Assembly: GCF_029168945.1 (NCBI RefSeq)
Contig: NC_083605.1
Location: forward strand, 2,301,280-2,365,279
DNA from: Cannabis sativa
Taxonomy: Eukaryota; Streptophyta; Magnoliopsida; Rosales; Cannabaceae
Direction of reading: 5' to 3'
DNA: 64,000 nt
A program made the position numbers and the translations under genes. Shown here piece after piece: positions 1 to 10,669 of the stretch (position 1 is the first letter of the stretch; each line of letters opens with the position of its first letter). The notes under the pieces were generated by a model, which saw nothing but the letters and a program-made list of their open reading frames with translations, was not told the DNA's origin and made no database searches.

Positions 1-2
1 TT

Positions 3-128
3 GGTGCGATTACAGTGAAAGATCAACAATCCGGGAGGGAATTTAAAGTGAACGGGCAGCGATTGAAACACTATTGGAGAGGCGAGGTCAACCGAGAGAA
101 GACCTCGATTTCTTTGAAAGATGCTTGA
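3..128 (+). CDS. Ty3/gypsy pol polyprotein, C-terminal end (partial)
   Basis: Frame 3 is open from the window edge to a TGA at 126-128 and gives 41 residues containing the stretch FKVNGQRLKHYW. This is the usual C-terminal tail of plant Ty3/gypsy integrases, just beyond the chromodomain-like/GPY region. Only the tail is visible; catalytic residues lie outside the window. The stop is followed at once by A-rich non-coding DNA and a TTTGGGGTG motif, as in Athila/Tat elements. No break is visible in this short piece, so whether the full gene is intact cannot be judged. Confidence 0.7.
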   Translation, partial: GAITVKDQQSGREFKVNGQRLKHYWRGEVNREKTSISLKDA

Positions 129-1440
129 TCATTGTAATTTGGGGTGCCAAAAAAAAAAAAAAAAAAAAAAAGTGAAAAAGAATGAAAAAAAAAAAATTCA
201 GTGAAAGGCACCCCTTGCAAAAAAAAAAAATGAAAAAAAAAAGAAAAAAGAAAAAAAAAAAAAACAAAAAAAAAATAATATAAAAAAAAAAAGAAAGTAT
301 ATCTATATATATTATAATTAGCTATAAATAATCTTCATGGTGAAATTGATAATTTTCTTTCCTTTGTGCAGAGAATCAAGTGAAATAGGCGATGGAATGA
401 AGAAATTTTGATTTGGGCAAAAGCACTAAGTTTGGGGTGTCAGGTTGCTGTTCAGTTGCTATAGCAACAGCTTAGCAAGAAGTGTTTTGGATTGTAGGCA
501 GATCAAATGAACTGGGGGTTTGCAAAAATAAAGTGAATGGGCTGTCAGAAAAAAAAAAACATGGGATTGTCCTATTGTTCATGATTCAATCATTGGATAG
601 GCCTATTTTTGTTCAGACCAATTATTTGGAATTGTACTTTAGTGTTGAATTAAGTGAGCCCAAGTCATTTTTAGTTGATTCAAGGACCCCATTTCACATT
701 ATTTAATTCAGTTTGGGCCAAATTCTTTGGTCAACTGGGCCCCAGCTATGTTGACCAGCCCAACTCTTTGGTCAGCCCACCCTCAACCCTACCACATTCA
801 ACATCCCCTTCTTCAATTCTCTTTGCCAGCCGAACCTACCAAACACCAGCCGAATCCTCCATTCATCCAGCATCTCGACTAAGCTTCAACCTTCACTCCA
901 CCTTCGAACCACCATTCGCCTGAGCCCGTAGCCACTGAAACCGCACCAGCAAGAACCACCATTCACCCACCCAGCTCGCACCCGCCAGAACCCGTAGCCA
1001 CCCGAGCCATCACCATTCGAACCACCATTGTTCACAACCCAACCAACCTTCGGACCACCAAATCGCACCCAGAAACCGAGACTCAACCTCCATTCACTCA
1101 TCTCAGAACCACGACCCATGCCCAGCTCCAAGCCCGTAACCTCCACCGTCACCACCTGAACCAGCACCATCCTCGAAATCACCAACCATTCCACCTCCAA
1201 GTCGAACCCAACACTTCATCTCCATTCAACCGAACTTCCACCCTCACTCGATAATCACCCAACAACATCACGGCCTCACCAGCAACACAGCAACCGAACC
1301 ACCAATATCACCTCTTCGACCCTAACATCCCCCTTCGCTTGGTCGACTTCAACACAGTCACACCTGCACGAATCACTGCCCAGCAACCGAGAGTCCTCTG
1401 TCAAGCCGAGCTTCTCCGCCAATCTAAGCTAAGTTCTGAT
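129..1440 (+). other. Non-coding spacer between pol and accessory ORF of the gypsy element
   Basis: Bases 150-300 are almost pure A runs broken by single G, T or C. From about 700 to 1400 the sequence turns C- and A-rich (CCACC, AACC and CGAACC words) and has no convincing ORF; the short ORFs in several frames are compositional. I see no domain. An AAGTTTGGGGTG motif lies near 428, matching the polypurine-like motifs further downstream. Confidence 0.5.
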
Positions 1441-2010
1441 TTGGTGCTTTCATTTGAAAATTATTTTGGATTACAGTGCTTAATTGGTGGCTGTCGTGGA
1501 ACTGCTAGTGTTATATTAAATGGTGCTTGAGATTGTCATTGTGATTTAAATGTGGTAGCAGTAGTGTGATAATGTTGGCTTGGATGGCTGGAATGAACAG
1601 TTGGTGGAATTGTTGAACAATATTTGGCTGAGGAAAAATTGTGAATTTGAGACAAACTGTGATTGTGAATAGATTTCTGCATAGAGGAGGGTATTTGGTG
1701 TTTTCTGGTGTAGTTTTGAATGCCTAACTGTCTATGCCGTGGGTTCATGATGGTGATAATTAGTGAGATGGTGGTGAATTGGAGTCTGTTGTAGTGTTGG
1801 ACAGAGTGGTGGGTGCCATAACCTTGCATATTGATTTGGTGATTTAATTTGCAAATTATTTTGGGTTGAATTGCATAATTGGTGGCTGTCATGGACTGTT
1901 AATATTCTGCTAAAGGGTGCTAAGGATTGTCATTGTGATTTAAGTGTGGTAGCAGTGTGACACTTTTGACTTGGACTCTGTAGTATTGTTGGAAATATTG
2001 CAAATTGAGC
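1441..2010 (+). repeat. Approximately 395-bp tandem duplication inside the gypsy element
   Basis: The block starting TTGGTGCTTTCATTTGAAAA at 1441 recurs at 1836 as TTGGTGATTTAATTTGCAAA, and both are followed by AATTGGTGGCTGTC, ATTGTCATTGTGATTTAA and TGTGGTAGCAGT. The period is about 395 bp. The copies differ at many positions, so the duplication is not recent. It lies in the non-coding part upstream of the accessory ORF. Confidence 0.65.
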
Positions 2011-2363
2011 AGAGTAGTGGTGTTGAATACAAAGGGCAGCAGTGAGTAACTCATTAAAAAAAAAAAAAAAAAATAAAAAAATTATTGTGTTGGGGTAGTG
2101 TGCAAGTGAAAAGAGAAGAAAATGCCCAAAGTTAAGAAGACCGCCAACAAGAATAAAAAGAAATCACTGCATGAAATTCCTAAGTTTCATTGCCCTGAAA
2201 TTTCGAGACAAAGTATCACGAGAAGGTTGCCAATCGGGAGTTTTATATGTAGCGTGGATTAGTAGCCGATATTGAGGATATTGACGAGTTGCCCGAATGG
2301 GTCAGTGCAACGATTCATTAGCGAGATTGGGGACTTTTTGTCCAACAAAGAGAGCAGGCTGTC

Positions 2364-3197
2364 ATGGAAGTTGTCAAGGAATTTTACGCCAACTTCCTAT
2401 CCCAAGAATGGCCCACTGTAGTGGTGGTGCGTGAAGTCCCAGTCTCATTTTCAGCTGCAGCAATCAATGACCTGTTTGGGTTACAGTCTGTCGAGTGCCA
2501 ATACTCCGCGCAAAAAGGGCAGGTGAGCGACGAGACTGTGGGTGACATGATGCCGGTGCTCGCTAAGCCAGAATCTGAATGGAGTTTCGATACTTATGGC
2601 AATCTTCAATTTCGGCGCACTGATTTGAAGCACGAGTTGAAATGTTGGTATACATTCGTGCAAACTGCTCTCTGCCCTACTTCACATGATTCGACCGTCA
2701 GCAGAGACCGCGCCTGGATGCTCTATTGCATTAGAATGGGCTGGGATGTTGATGTCGGGGCTGTCCTTGCCCAAGAGATTGCTGATTGTGCACACAGGGG
2801 GAAGGGGAAGTTATTTCTCCCTGCTACCATCACTGCTCTTTGCCGCAAGGCGGGTGTACCCATGTGGAAGGAAGAAGGCGCTCTGAATCCTCGGGGGCCT
2901 ATAAATTTTGGTCCACCTCGAGCCCCGAAAACAACGCCTACCCCAGCGGCGTCTTCAGCCACGGAGCCTCCCGTAGATCGCTTTGCTCGCTTTGAGCAAG
3001 TGCAACAACAAATGTGCGATCGATTGCACGCGATGTGGGATTATGAGCAGAAGCGTGACGTCGTCATGGAACGTGCATTCAAGAGGACTACGCCCCGTTT
3101 TGATCCCAAGTTCCCGGACTTCCCTCAGCATGTTCTAGACCCGTGGGGAGGTCCATCAGCTTCGAACACCGAGGAGCCCCACGAGGACTCCGAGTAG
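2364..3197 (+). CDS. Retrotransposon accessory ORF (plant transposon-protein type)
   Basis: A 277-residue ORF beginning MEVVKEFYANF and containing VPVSFSAAAINDLFGL. This pattern is typical of the plant retroelement ORF that Pfam names 'putative plant transposon protein' and that sits after pol, in the env-like position, of Athila/Tat-type elements. Its function is unknown. The N-terminal part of the family extends upstream. In-frame codons before the ATG read W-G-L-F-V-Q-Q, but a TAG interrupts them at about 2320, and a separate start at 2122 (MPKVKK, lysine-rich) stops at about 2260. The protein therefore looks 5'-truncated by mutation. The C-terminal part is proline- and alanine-rich, followed by a segment with several arginines. 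The family assignment is from memory. Confidence 0.6.
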   Translation: MEVVKEFYANFLSQEWPTVVVVREVPVSFSAAAINDLFGLQSVECQYSAQKGQVSDETVGDMMPVLAKPESEWSFDTYGNLQFRRTDLKHELKCWYTFVQTALCPTSHDSTVSRDRAWMLYCIRMGWDVDVGAVLAQEIADCAHRGKGKLFLPATITALCRKAGVPMWKEEGALNPRGPINFGPPRAPKTTPTPAASSATEPPVDRFARFEQVQQQMCDRLHAMWDYEQKRDVVMERAFKRTTPRFDPKFPDFPQHVLDPWGGPSASNTEEPHEDSE

Positions 3198-4751
3198 AGG
3201 GAGTTCTTCTCATACCTAAGCTATTTTATATTTTTTCTGTTTTGTGTTGTTTGTGTTTAGATTGTATTGTGCTCGTTGTATGTTGTCTTTTGTGTTTGGA
3301 ACTTTTATTCTATGTTGTTTATGCGTTTGTTAATTTGGCATTGAGAGTTTTTTCGGTTTTTCGGTGGCCTAGTGTTCTGCTCGATGATGATATTTTCCGC
3401 CCATTCCATTCTTGTTGCTGCCTACTTTTATTTGTTGCCTTATCATGTTGCATTGTTGGATATTATGGATGTTTCCCTTAGTCTCTCCTCACTAGTTTAT
3501 ACTTGCATTTTTCCACCATGCTTTGCATTTCTCATACGATTATTTCACATGTACTTTTAGCATCTAGAATTGGTTAGTGCATCTCCTTGAGGCGAAATCC
3601 TAGCTAGACTTGTCCCTTAGAGATGATTTAGGCCATCCTTGGACGTTTGAGCCTTTCTAACCTTCCCTATAAAATGAATTTTTCCCTAGTCACCCAAGTT
3701 TGAGCCGTTTAGCCTATTCTTGTTGTGCAACCCTATCATACATATCCCGTCAATCCTAATTTGCATTTCCACATATGTCCTAACTTAATTGCTCACTTGT
3801 CAAGAGCCAAGTTTCACATTAAGTTTGGGGTGAGTGCGGTGAGTGTAATTTGTGGCGAGCTAATTCAAGATTATACTTTTAGCCACATTGGGGACAATGT
3901 TGGGTTGTAAGTTTGGGGTGGGGGAATTAGCTCACAAGGTATATTAGTATGCATTTTTAATTAAATTTCTCTTGCTATATATATAAGTATATTATAGTAC
4001 TAAATTCTTTTCTAACATATAAAAAAAAAAAAATCAGCAAAGAAAAAAAAAAAGAAAAAAAATACATATATTTATATACTTGCAACTAAGTTTGGGGTGT
4101 TCCACCCATTTTAGTTTTTTTAAAAAAAAAAAGAGAATAAACATAGCAAGAGAAGTTAATTTTAATATCAAGTGCTTGTGAGTATAATGAATTAGGGAAG
4201 TGAGTCAAAAGAAAAAATTTTCGATGGAAGAGGCTCGGTTTTTGACAAGTGAAGTAGTTAGGTGTTAAGCTAGCTAAAATACATCCTTGACCATACCCTA
4301 ACCCAAGCCTAACATTACAAGCCTAATAAAGTCCTATTGATCAAGGGGATAAGTTTAGACTACATTAGTGGAGGGAGTGCACTAATCCAACTTATGGAGC
4401 TGAAATGAATGAAAAAAAAAAAGTTTAAGGTAGTTGGAGAGAAGTGCAAAGTTTAGGTGGGATATACTTGTATAAATTGTTAATTAGGTGACTTTTTGGA
4501 AATATTAATGTTATCCAATGACAAAAACGTTAAAGGGGCAGCATATAAAGTTATGGCAAGCAATTTCATTTTCCATTCAATTCCATTTTTTCTGAGAGCG
4601 TCAATGTTCGCTAGGCCATCTTGAATTTCTATGAAATCTCTCATGTGTCTTGTATGTTGAGTCTTGGTGTAAAAATTTGTTGTTATGTTTTATTTTGTTT
4701 ATTTTGTGTTGTCATTGCTCGAGGACGAGCAAGATTCTAAGTTTGGGGTGT
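3198..4751 (+). other. Non-coding 3' region of gypsy element with repeated polypurine-like motifs
   Basis: No credible gene. The motif AAGTTTGGGGTG occurs near 3824, 3910, 4087 and 4739; the last copy lies directly against the LTR and is the best polypurine-tract candidate. A GAGGACGAGCAAG motif sits at about 4722. T-rich stretches at 3230-3560 produce hydrophobic spurious ORFs. Confidence 0.55.
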
Positions 4752-6278
4752 TGATAACTCTAAGATTTAGAGTTATTATCATATCTTTAAGCTTGAATTT
4801 AATGTGAATTGTGGATCAATTAATGTGTATATTGTGTAATTGTGTCTAGTTTGTTTTGTCTTTGTAATAAATGAAAGTGTGTGTGTTAGTAAGTGTTAAA
4901 TAGACTTATGTTATTGTTTTTATGTGTTTTAAGCAGAAAAAAATACAAGAATAGGTATTTGAAAATGTTTGGGACAAGGAGAAAAAGGAGCAGGAAAATG
5001 ATTATTGCTGACTGGCATTGCTGTAGCACTCATCGCGTAGCAATTTGTCAGCCCAGTAAGTTTATTTTGGCAGAATGTCCAGCTGGATTTAATGAAAAGA
5101 AAAACGAGCTGAGGTGGCGGAATTTGGCTAGTGACTCAACAAACATGTGGAAAATGAAGGACAAGTGGGTGATGATTGGGATTTCCAATTAGGGTAAACT
5201 TTGTTACCCTAATTGGGGAACAAAAAGAAAAGGGGAGGAGGAATTAAAAAAAGGGGGCTGCACTTTGAAAGAGTACGAAATATACAGCAGAGAAAAGAAA
5301 GTTTCTAAGTACTAAGAAGGAAGAAGAGTACAAAGAAGAAGAAGATTGAGAAGAAGGAGAAGAAGGCAACATTCAAAGAAGGATTTGAGCTCAACACTCA
5401 TCTCTCTTGCTCTCCACTTCGTTTTGTATCATTTTCTTCACTTTAAGCTTTTCTTTAACTTCATGAACAATACATTTTCTGGTTTTGAGTTTTTAATTTC
5501 AGTCATGAACTAAACTTTTTGAGATTTGGGTGGTTATGAACCCTTGTATGGACTAGCGTTTTGACTTTGCAATGATGAAGTAATCTTGTCTTTGTTCAAT
5601 TAGATGTGATGAAAAGTTGAATGAATGTTGATTCTTGGCCATTTTTAACATTTAGCAAGCTAGATCTTACTTGGAAAAGTAAGACCTAGTTGAACCCTTC
5701 TAATTGATGCATGATTTTTACCTTTATTTTTAGGTATTAATTAGTAGTGAAATAGGAATATTTTGCTACCATGTATAACTAAGGATTTGATGCTTTATTG
5801 GGCTATTTGTGATCTAAACCGATGTAGGAATGCATTGTGAGATTATGAATGGTTATTTGCAAGTTTTGGAAAAAGCTTGCTGGTTTTTTTTGAAGTTTGT
5901 TAACTCTGCCAGGATTGCTGAGTCATTGCTGGGTCATTGCTGTATCAACTGGGACATACAAGTGGAAATTAATCACCCAAGTCTATTTTCCTAATCTGAA
6001 ATTACCACCACTTTATTCACTTTTAGTTTCTTATTTTTAGTTTATTTAGTTTAAAAAGTTAGTTCTCAAGTTTAGAATCAAGGCTATAAATTTTTCTCGT
6101 GAATTAATGTGTGACTTTATTTTATTTTTATTTGAAATTCTTGGAATTACTTTTAGTTGATTTGACATTATTTAGTAAAAAGTCCCTGTGGAGACGAACT
6201 TTGATTACTTATCATTGTATTACTTGTTTGTGATTGTGTACACTTGCGCAATTATAAAGCAATATAATTTTCACAACA
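4752..6278 (+). repeat. 3' LTR of the gypsy element
   Basis: Begins TGATAACTCTAAGATTTAGA directly after the AAGTTTGGGGTG tract and ends ...TTTTCACAACA immediately before resumed copia coding sequence. The length is about 1527 bp. A GTCCCTGTGGAGACGAACTTTG block close to the 3' end is typical of plant Ty3 LTRs. The left boundary is set by TG after the polypurine tract, the right one by CA plus the copia reading frame; either could be off by a few bases. The partner 5' LTR is outside the window, so divergence cannot be measured. Confidence 0.65.
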
Positions 6279-8405
6279 AGTGCATTGGCTATCCACAAGG
6301 TATGAAGGCTTATACGCTTATGGATATTGAGACGAAACAAATTATGTCTCTAGGGATGCTGTCTTCTATGAACAGATCTTCCCTTTATTTTCCCCAACAT
6401 CTCCATCTGAGATTAACAACTTGTTTCCTCACACTGTGCTTCCCACTGTTAGGCCTGTGAAGTAGACTCACAGGCCAATAACCAATCATCTCATGCTCAC
6501 ACCACCATCAAAACTAGTTAAAATTGGTCCCCATCTTAGCCAGCAAAAGTCCTCAATCTACTAAACCTGACCAAATTAAATCAACACCAGTTTCCACTGA
6601 TGCTACCCCTACATAGGCCCCTATACCTGCATCTAAATCCCGAGTTCAGCAACTTCCTGCTGCACCAATTACCACTGGCCGCACTAGTAAAAAACCAGCC
6701 TTTCTACAAGATTATGTGTGTCATGCAGCCTCTACTACTCATCCAATTGAACCTTTTTTTTTTATCTTACATTAAATTACATCCCTAATTTCCTATTGCT
6801 GTCCTAACAACATACTCTCACATTGAACCTAAAAACTATGCTGAAGCATCTCTACTTCAACATTGGCTCCATGTCATGGACAATGAAACTCAAGCTTTAG
6901 AAAAAAATAAGACTTGGGTCATCACTAAACTCTCCTGTGCCACAAAGCCATTGGCTGCAAATGGGTTTACAAAGTAAAATACAACCAACATGGCGATATT
7001 GACATGTTTAAAGCTCGCCTTGTAGCCAAAGCTTTCAACCAAAGACAAGGCATAGACTTCTCTCAGACCTATGCACCAGTAGCCAAGTTCAATACACTCA
7101 AAATTTTCTTGGCAATAGTAGCAATTTACATGATTGGCATATCCACCAATTAGACATTAACAACAATGCCTTCCTCCATGGGGACCCCCATGAAGAGGTT
7201 TACATGAAAATACCCCCTGGATACAAGGCCCCTCCCAACTCTATTTTCAAGTTGAACAACAGCATATATGGCATGAAACAGGTCTCCAGACAATGGTACT
7301 CAAAACTCAGTACCACTCTCATTCAAGATGGCTTCCACCAATCCAAATCTGACAATTCATTCTTCATCAAATGAACAAACTCTACTTTTTCAGCCATCCT
7401 TATTTACGTGGATGATATCATCGTTGCCAACAACAATGTCTCTAATATCACAAAATTTAACAATTCCCTTGACTAAAAGTTCAAACTTAAAGACCTTGGA
7501 AAACTTCATTTTTTTTTCTTAGCCTTGAAATCAGTTGTACTAAAGAAGGCATATCCATCCCTCAACAACCATTTACTATTCAGATACTTATGGACACATG
7601 CTACATAGGTGCCAAACCATCTTCCACACCTATGGAAACAAATTTAAACTCAGTAAAGATAAAGGTACTAAAATCACTGACCCGAATGCCTATCGTAGCC
7701 TCATTGGCAAACTAATTTACCTAACCATTACAAGGCCTGATATCACATGTATAGTCAATCATCTTAGTAAATTCCTATCTTGTCCACGGGCTCCCCATCT
7801 TCAAGCCGCTGATAGAGTCTTACAATATCTCAAGAAAACTCCAGGCCAATGCATTTTCTTTTCATCAAACACTGTCCCTAGTATCACTGCTTATGTAGAA
7901 ACAAGCCTGTCATCAGCCAATGTTCATCTTTCCTTCTTTGTTGATGCTGATTGGGCCAGTTTCCAAGACATAAGGAGATCCGTTTTAGGATACTGCATAT
8001 TCCTTGGTAAATCTCTCATCTCATGAAAATCAAAAAAACAACAAGTTATCTCTCGATCCTTTGCTGAAGCTGAATACTGAGCTATGTCAAACGCAACATC
8101 TGAACTCACTTGGATCCTTGCCTTTCTAAAAGATTTTGGTGTTTCCATCTCCACACACACCAAGATATATTGTGACAACACTACTGCAATTCACATAAGT
8201 GAGAATCCTGTCTACCATGAACACACTAAACATGTGAAAATCGATTGTCACTTCATCCAAGAAAAGGTCCAACAAGGTTCTCTCCAACTGATGCATGTTT
8301 CCTCACAAAACAACCTAGCTGATATCTTCACCAAGGCTATACTCCCCACTCAGTTCAACAATATTGTATCCAAGATGGGTGTCATCAATATTTACATCCC
8401 ATCTT
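6279..8405 (+). pseudogene. Ty1/copia pol remnant (integrase end, RT, RNase H), decayed
   Basis: Resumed copia coding sequence starts with the integrase C-terminal GYPQGMKAY pattern. Reverse transcriptase follows in broken frames: WVYKVKYNQ, LVAKAFNQRQGIDFSQTYAPVAK, LDINNAFLHGD, IYGMKQ and the YVDDII active site (near 7410). RNase H follows with DADWAS (near 7940), an AEAEY-type site and IYCDNTTAIHISENPVYHEHTKH (near 8170-8230). Many frameshifts and stops interrupt it, for example stops near 7370 and 7470 and a TGA at about 8078. A purine tract follows the final stop at 8405. It is an old dead copy, cut on its left by the gypsy insertion. Confidence 0.85.
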
Positions 8406-8413
8406 GAGGGGGG

Positions 8414-8575
8414 CCCTTAGAGTTAGTTAGATTAATTAGTCTGTTAATTAGTTGTTAGGAGTAACTAGTTCAGTTAGTTAAGTTGGTTAGCTTCTCTTTC
8501 TAACCGACTCTGTTTTTTCATTGTCTATATATTTGGCTCATGTGTATTCAAAAATTCATTAAGTAATAAATCGAG
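8414..8575 (+). repeat. Partial 3' LTR of the old copia element
   Basis: Directly after the GAGGGGGG purine tract that ends the copia remnant comes an AGTTAGTTAGATTAATTAG-rich stretch with a TATATATTTGGCTC promoter-like block, typical of a short copia LTR. It stops near 8575, where minus-strand copia protease sequence begins. The expected TG start is not preserved and the exact end is uncertain. Confidence 0.45.
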
Positions 8576-8599
8576 ACATAGTTTTCTTGCTCTGTTTCT

Positions 8600-9925
8600 C
8601 TCATATAAGCACCTAAATCAATGACTAAAGTACCATAATTTTTTAAACATAGATAGTAAGAATTAAGAGCAGTTTTACCCTGGGCATAAGAACATGAAGG
8701 TGCATCAGATTTGAACTTAAGAAGTTTCAATAGCTGGTCTATTTGTTCTTTGGTGAACTGTGGTTATCCTAAGTTCGCTTGTTGCTCTTTTGAAGCTTTT
8801 GTCGTACGTGGTCATTCTCAGGTCTCCTTTTTCTTGCTTTTGGTGGTTTTCCATGGATCTTCCAACAAGTGTCTCTTGTGTGTCATAATTTTTTTTGCAG
8901 TAATAGGCTTCTTTGGGTTATCTCCTATTGAACCTCTTCCTAATTTGACAAACAAAGTTGATGTGTCATTGGATGTATTAGATGTATCGTAATTAGAGTT
9001 GTTAACAATTGTAGTTCCTTCAATTCTCCTCCAATTGGACCGTCGAAAACATTTCTTGGATAAAGGGCAACGATTTCTAACCGAGAACCACTATAAAAAA
9101 CTGTTACCTTTAGTGACAACCTTTTAGTCATAACATAATTTTTTTGTGACTAAATGTGACTTTTAGTCACAACAAATGTTACTTATGACTAAAACATAGT
9201 ATTTAGATACAAGTTGTCACTAATTTAGTTTTAGTCACAACAAGTATTGTGACTAAAAATGCATTTCACAACAAATTATAATTTTTGTGACTAATACCTT
9301 TAGCCACAGACCTTTTAGTCACAACGTACGAATGATGATTTATAATTAGTCACAATTTTTTTACTTTTAGTCGCAAGTTTTATTGTGACTAAAGTAAGAT
9401 TTTTTGTAGTGAACTCTTCCTTTAACCTCATCAAGTTCACGATTGACACCAGCTAAGAACATATGCACACAATCATTCTCCTCCCGAAACTGATGCCGAG
9501 CTTGATTGTTCTTGTTTTCCCATTCATCATAGTTACCTTTGTCAAGCTCTTGCCATAGTTCTACCATTTCATTATAATAGCTGGTTACATCTCTACAACC
9601 TTGTTTGGACTGCAACAATTGTCTTTTAACTCAAATATTTTAGATGAATTTTCAAGATCTTAGTAGGTTTCTTTTATTAAATCCAAGACTTAAGCAGTCT
9701 TCATGAACATATATATGTGGCTTTGACAATAGCAGTATCCATGGAGTTGAGTAGCCATGTTGTGACAAAGTGAGTTTTCTGACCTCCAAATCTTATAGCA
9801 TCACCTTCCTTCCTTGTCTCCAAATCTTAGATAGTTTAGTTTTTCTCTTCCATCAATGGCTGGGATTTCTCCTTTTTTTTTTATTTTTTTTTATATATAA
9901 TTAATTTAGGGTTAGTTCTTATACC
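8600..9925 (-). pseudogene. Inverted copia gag-protease remnant
   Basis: On the minus strand, from about 9880 down to 8600, are a gag N-terminal region, a UBN2-type gag stretch (GCRDVTSYYNEMVELWQELD at about 9600-9540), a zinc-knuckle remnant with CDHCKK (about 8900) and a decayed protease start resembling VIDSGA (LVIDLGAYM near 8610). A TGGTATAAGAAC sequence near 9920, on the minus strand, resembles the initiator-tRNA-Met primer site of copia elements. Frameshifts and stops are frequent. The gag is split by the CACTA-type MITE at 9089-9411. This element is oriented opposite to the copia immediately to its left. Confidence 0.7.
9089..9411. mobile_element. CACTA-type MITE with 3-bp target duplication AAC
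   Basis: Termini are CACTATAAAAAACTGTTACC and, on the opposite strand at the other end, CACTACAAAAAATCTTACTT. The flanks are AAC on both sides (9086-9088 and 9412-9414), the 3-bp duplication expected of CACTA transposons. The interior is a run of TTTTAGTCACAA words in both orientations, so the element can fold extensively. It splits the inverted copia gag. A second copy of the family lies at 22990-23278. Confidence 0.85.
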
Positions 9926-10250
9926 ATGTAGGTTTTGATATTTTGAATTTAGGATAATTTTTTTTATTAATCAGCCGTATATATAGGCATTGTATAATAA
10001 TATTATAATAATAAATTAGAGAAATGCTTTACACAAAAGGACCTAACTAACCCAATAAGATATTATCTAATAATACTCCACGACACCACTAATTTATTCT
10101 AATAATCAATTAATCGAAAAAGAATATTTTTTCTACACTCTATTTAGATTTTTGTTGAGTTGAACTTGAAACAAAATTTATAAATTCAATTTTTTGTAGG
10201 TTTTCATGAGCAGATTTTGAACTTAGTCAAACTTAGTGTGACTATGGGTT
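9926..10250 (-). other. AT-rich stretch, possible 5' LTR of the inverted copia
   Basis: No gene. It lies just beyond the primer-site-like sequence on the minus strand, and includes a TATATATA block and GGGTTAGTTAGGTCC in that orientation, so it could be the inverted copia's 5' LTR. The outer boundary was not found. Confidence 0.3.
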
Positions 10251-10368
10251 TGTTTTACGACCAGATGTATGGTAGAGTATATACTACGATTAGATGTTGT
10301 GGGAATATGTACTACAAACAAATACATTGGGATACATATGTATTACGACCAGACACATTGAAAGTATA
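10251..10368. repeat. 28-bp minisatellite, left part
   Basis: Four diverged units of the type TATGTACTACGACCAAATGC + ATTGGGAG. The array stops exactly at the ATA target site of the CACTA element and continues beyond it at 13383. Confidence 0.75.
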
Positions 10369-10548
10369 CACTACTACAATGTAAGCCTTTAGCTTCCCTT
10401 TTTTCAACCCAATTTATAAAAAGGGAAGCTAAAGGGGGTGAAAATATCTGCATTGACATTTAGAGGCGGTTTTTTGGTAAAAACCGTAAGTATAGAATGT
10501 ATATATATCAATGCCGTCGGTTGGGGGTTGGGAAAATCAGGATTTTTT

Positions 10549-10669
10549 TATATAACCCTATGGCGTCGGTTATTAGGTATTAACCGACACCATAGGTACC
10601 ACCTTTATTCGACACGTGGCACCTATGGCGTCGGTTAATACCTAATAACCGACACCATAGGGTTATATA
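10549..10669. repeat. Nested palindrome in left CACTA subterminal region
   Basis: ATATAACCCTATGGCGTCGG at 10549 reads forward into its own inverted copy ending at about 10669. The arms are near 48 bp with a spacer of about 22 bp, and each arm contains a smaller hairpin (GGCGTCGGTTA...TAACCGACACC). Strong cruciform potential. Confidence 0.8.

Larger units (their letters stand above)
1..6278 (+). mobile_element. Ty3/gypsy LTR retrotransposon, 3' portion (left side outside window)
   Basis: The window opens inside the end of a pol gene, continues through an A-rich non-coding stretch, an accessory ORF and several AAGTTTGGGGTG polypurine-like motifs, and ends with a 3' LTR. The order pol - extra ORF - LTR and the GAGGACGAGCAAG / AAGTTTGGGGTG motifs just before the LTR are typical of plant Athila/Tat-type Ty3 elements (family knowledge). 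The right junction lies at about 6278, where copia coding sequence (reading ...CIGYPQG...) resumes, so this element interrupted an older copia. The 5' LTR, gag and most of pol lie to the left, so target duplication cannot be checked. Confidence 0.75.

Noticed and set aside
675..1200. ORFs in the C-rich part of the gypsy spacer
   Set aside because: Opposite-strand compositional ORFs without domain or conservation signal.
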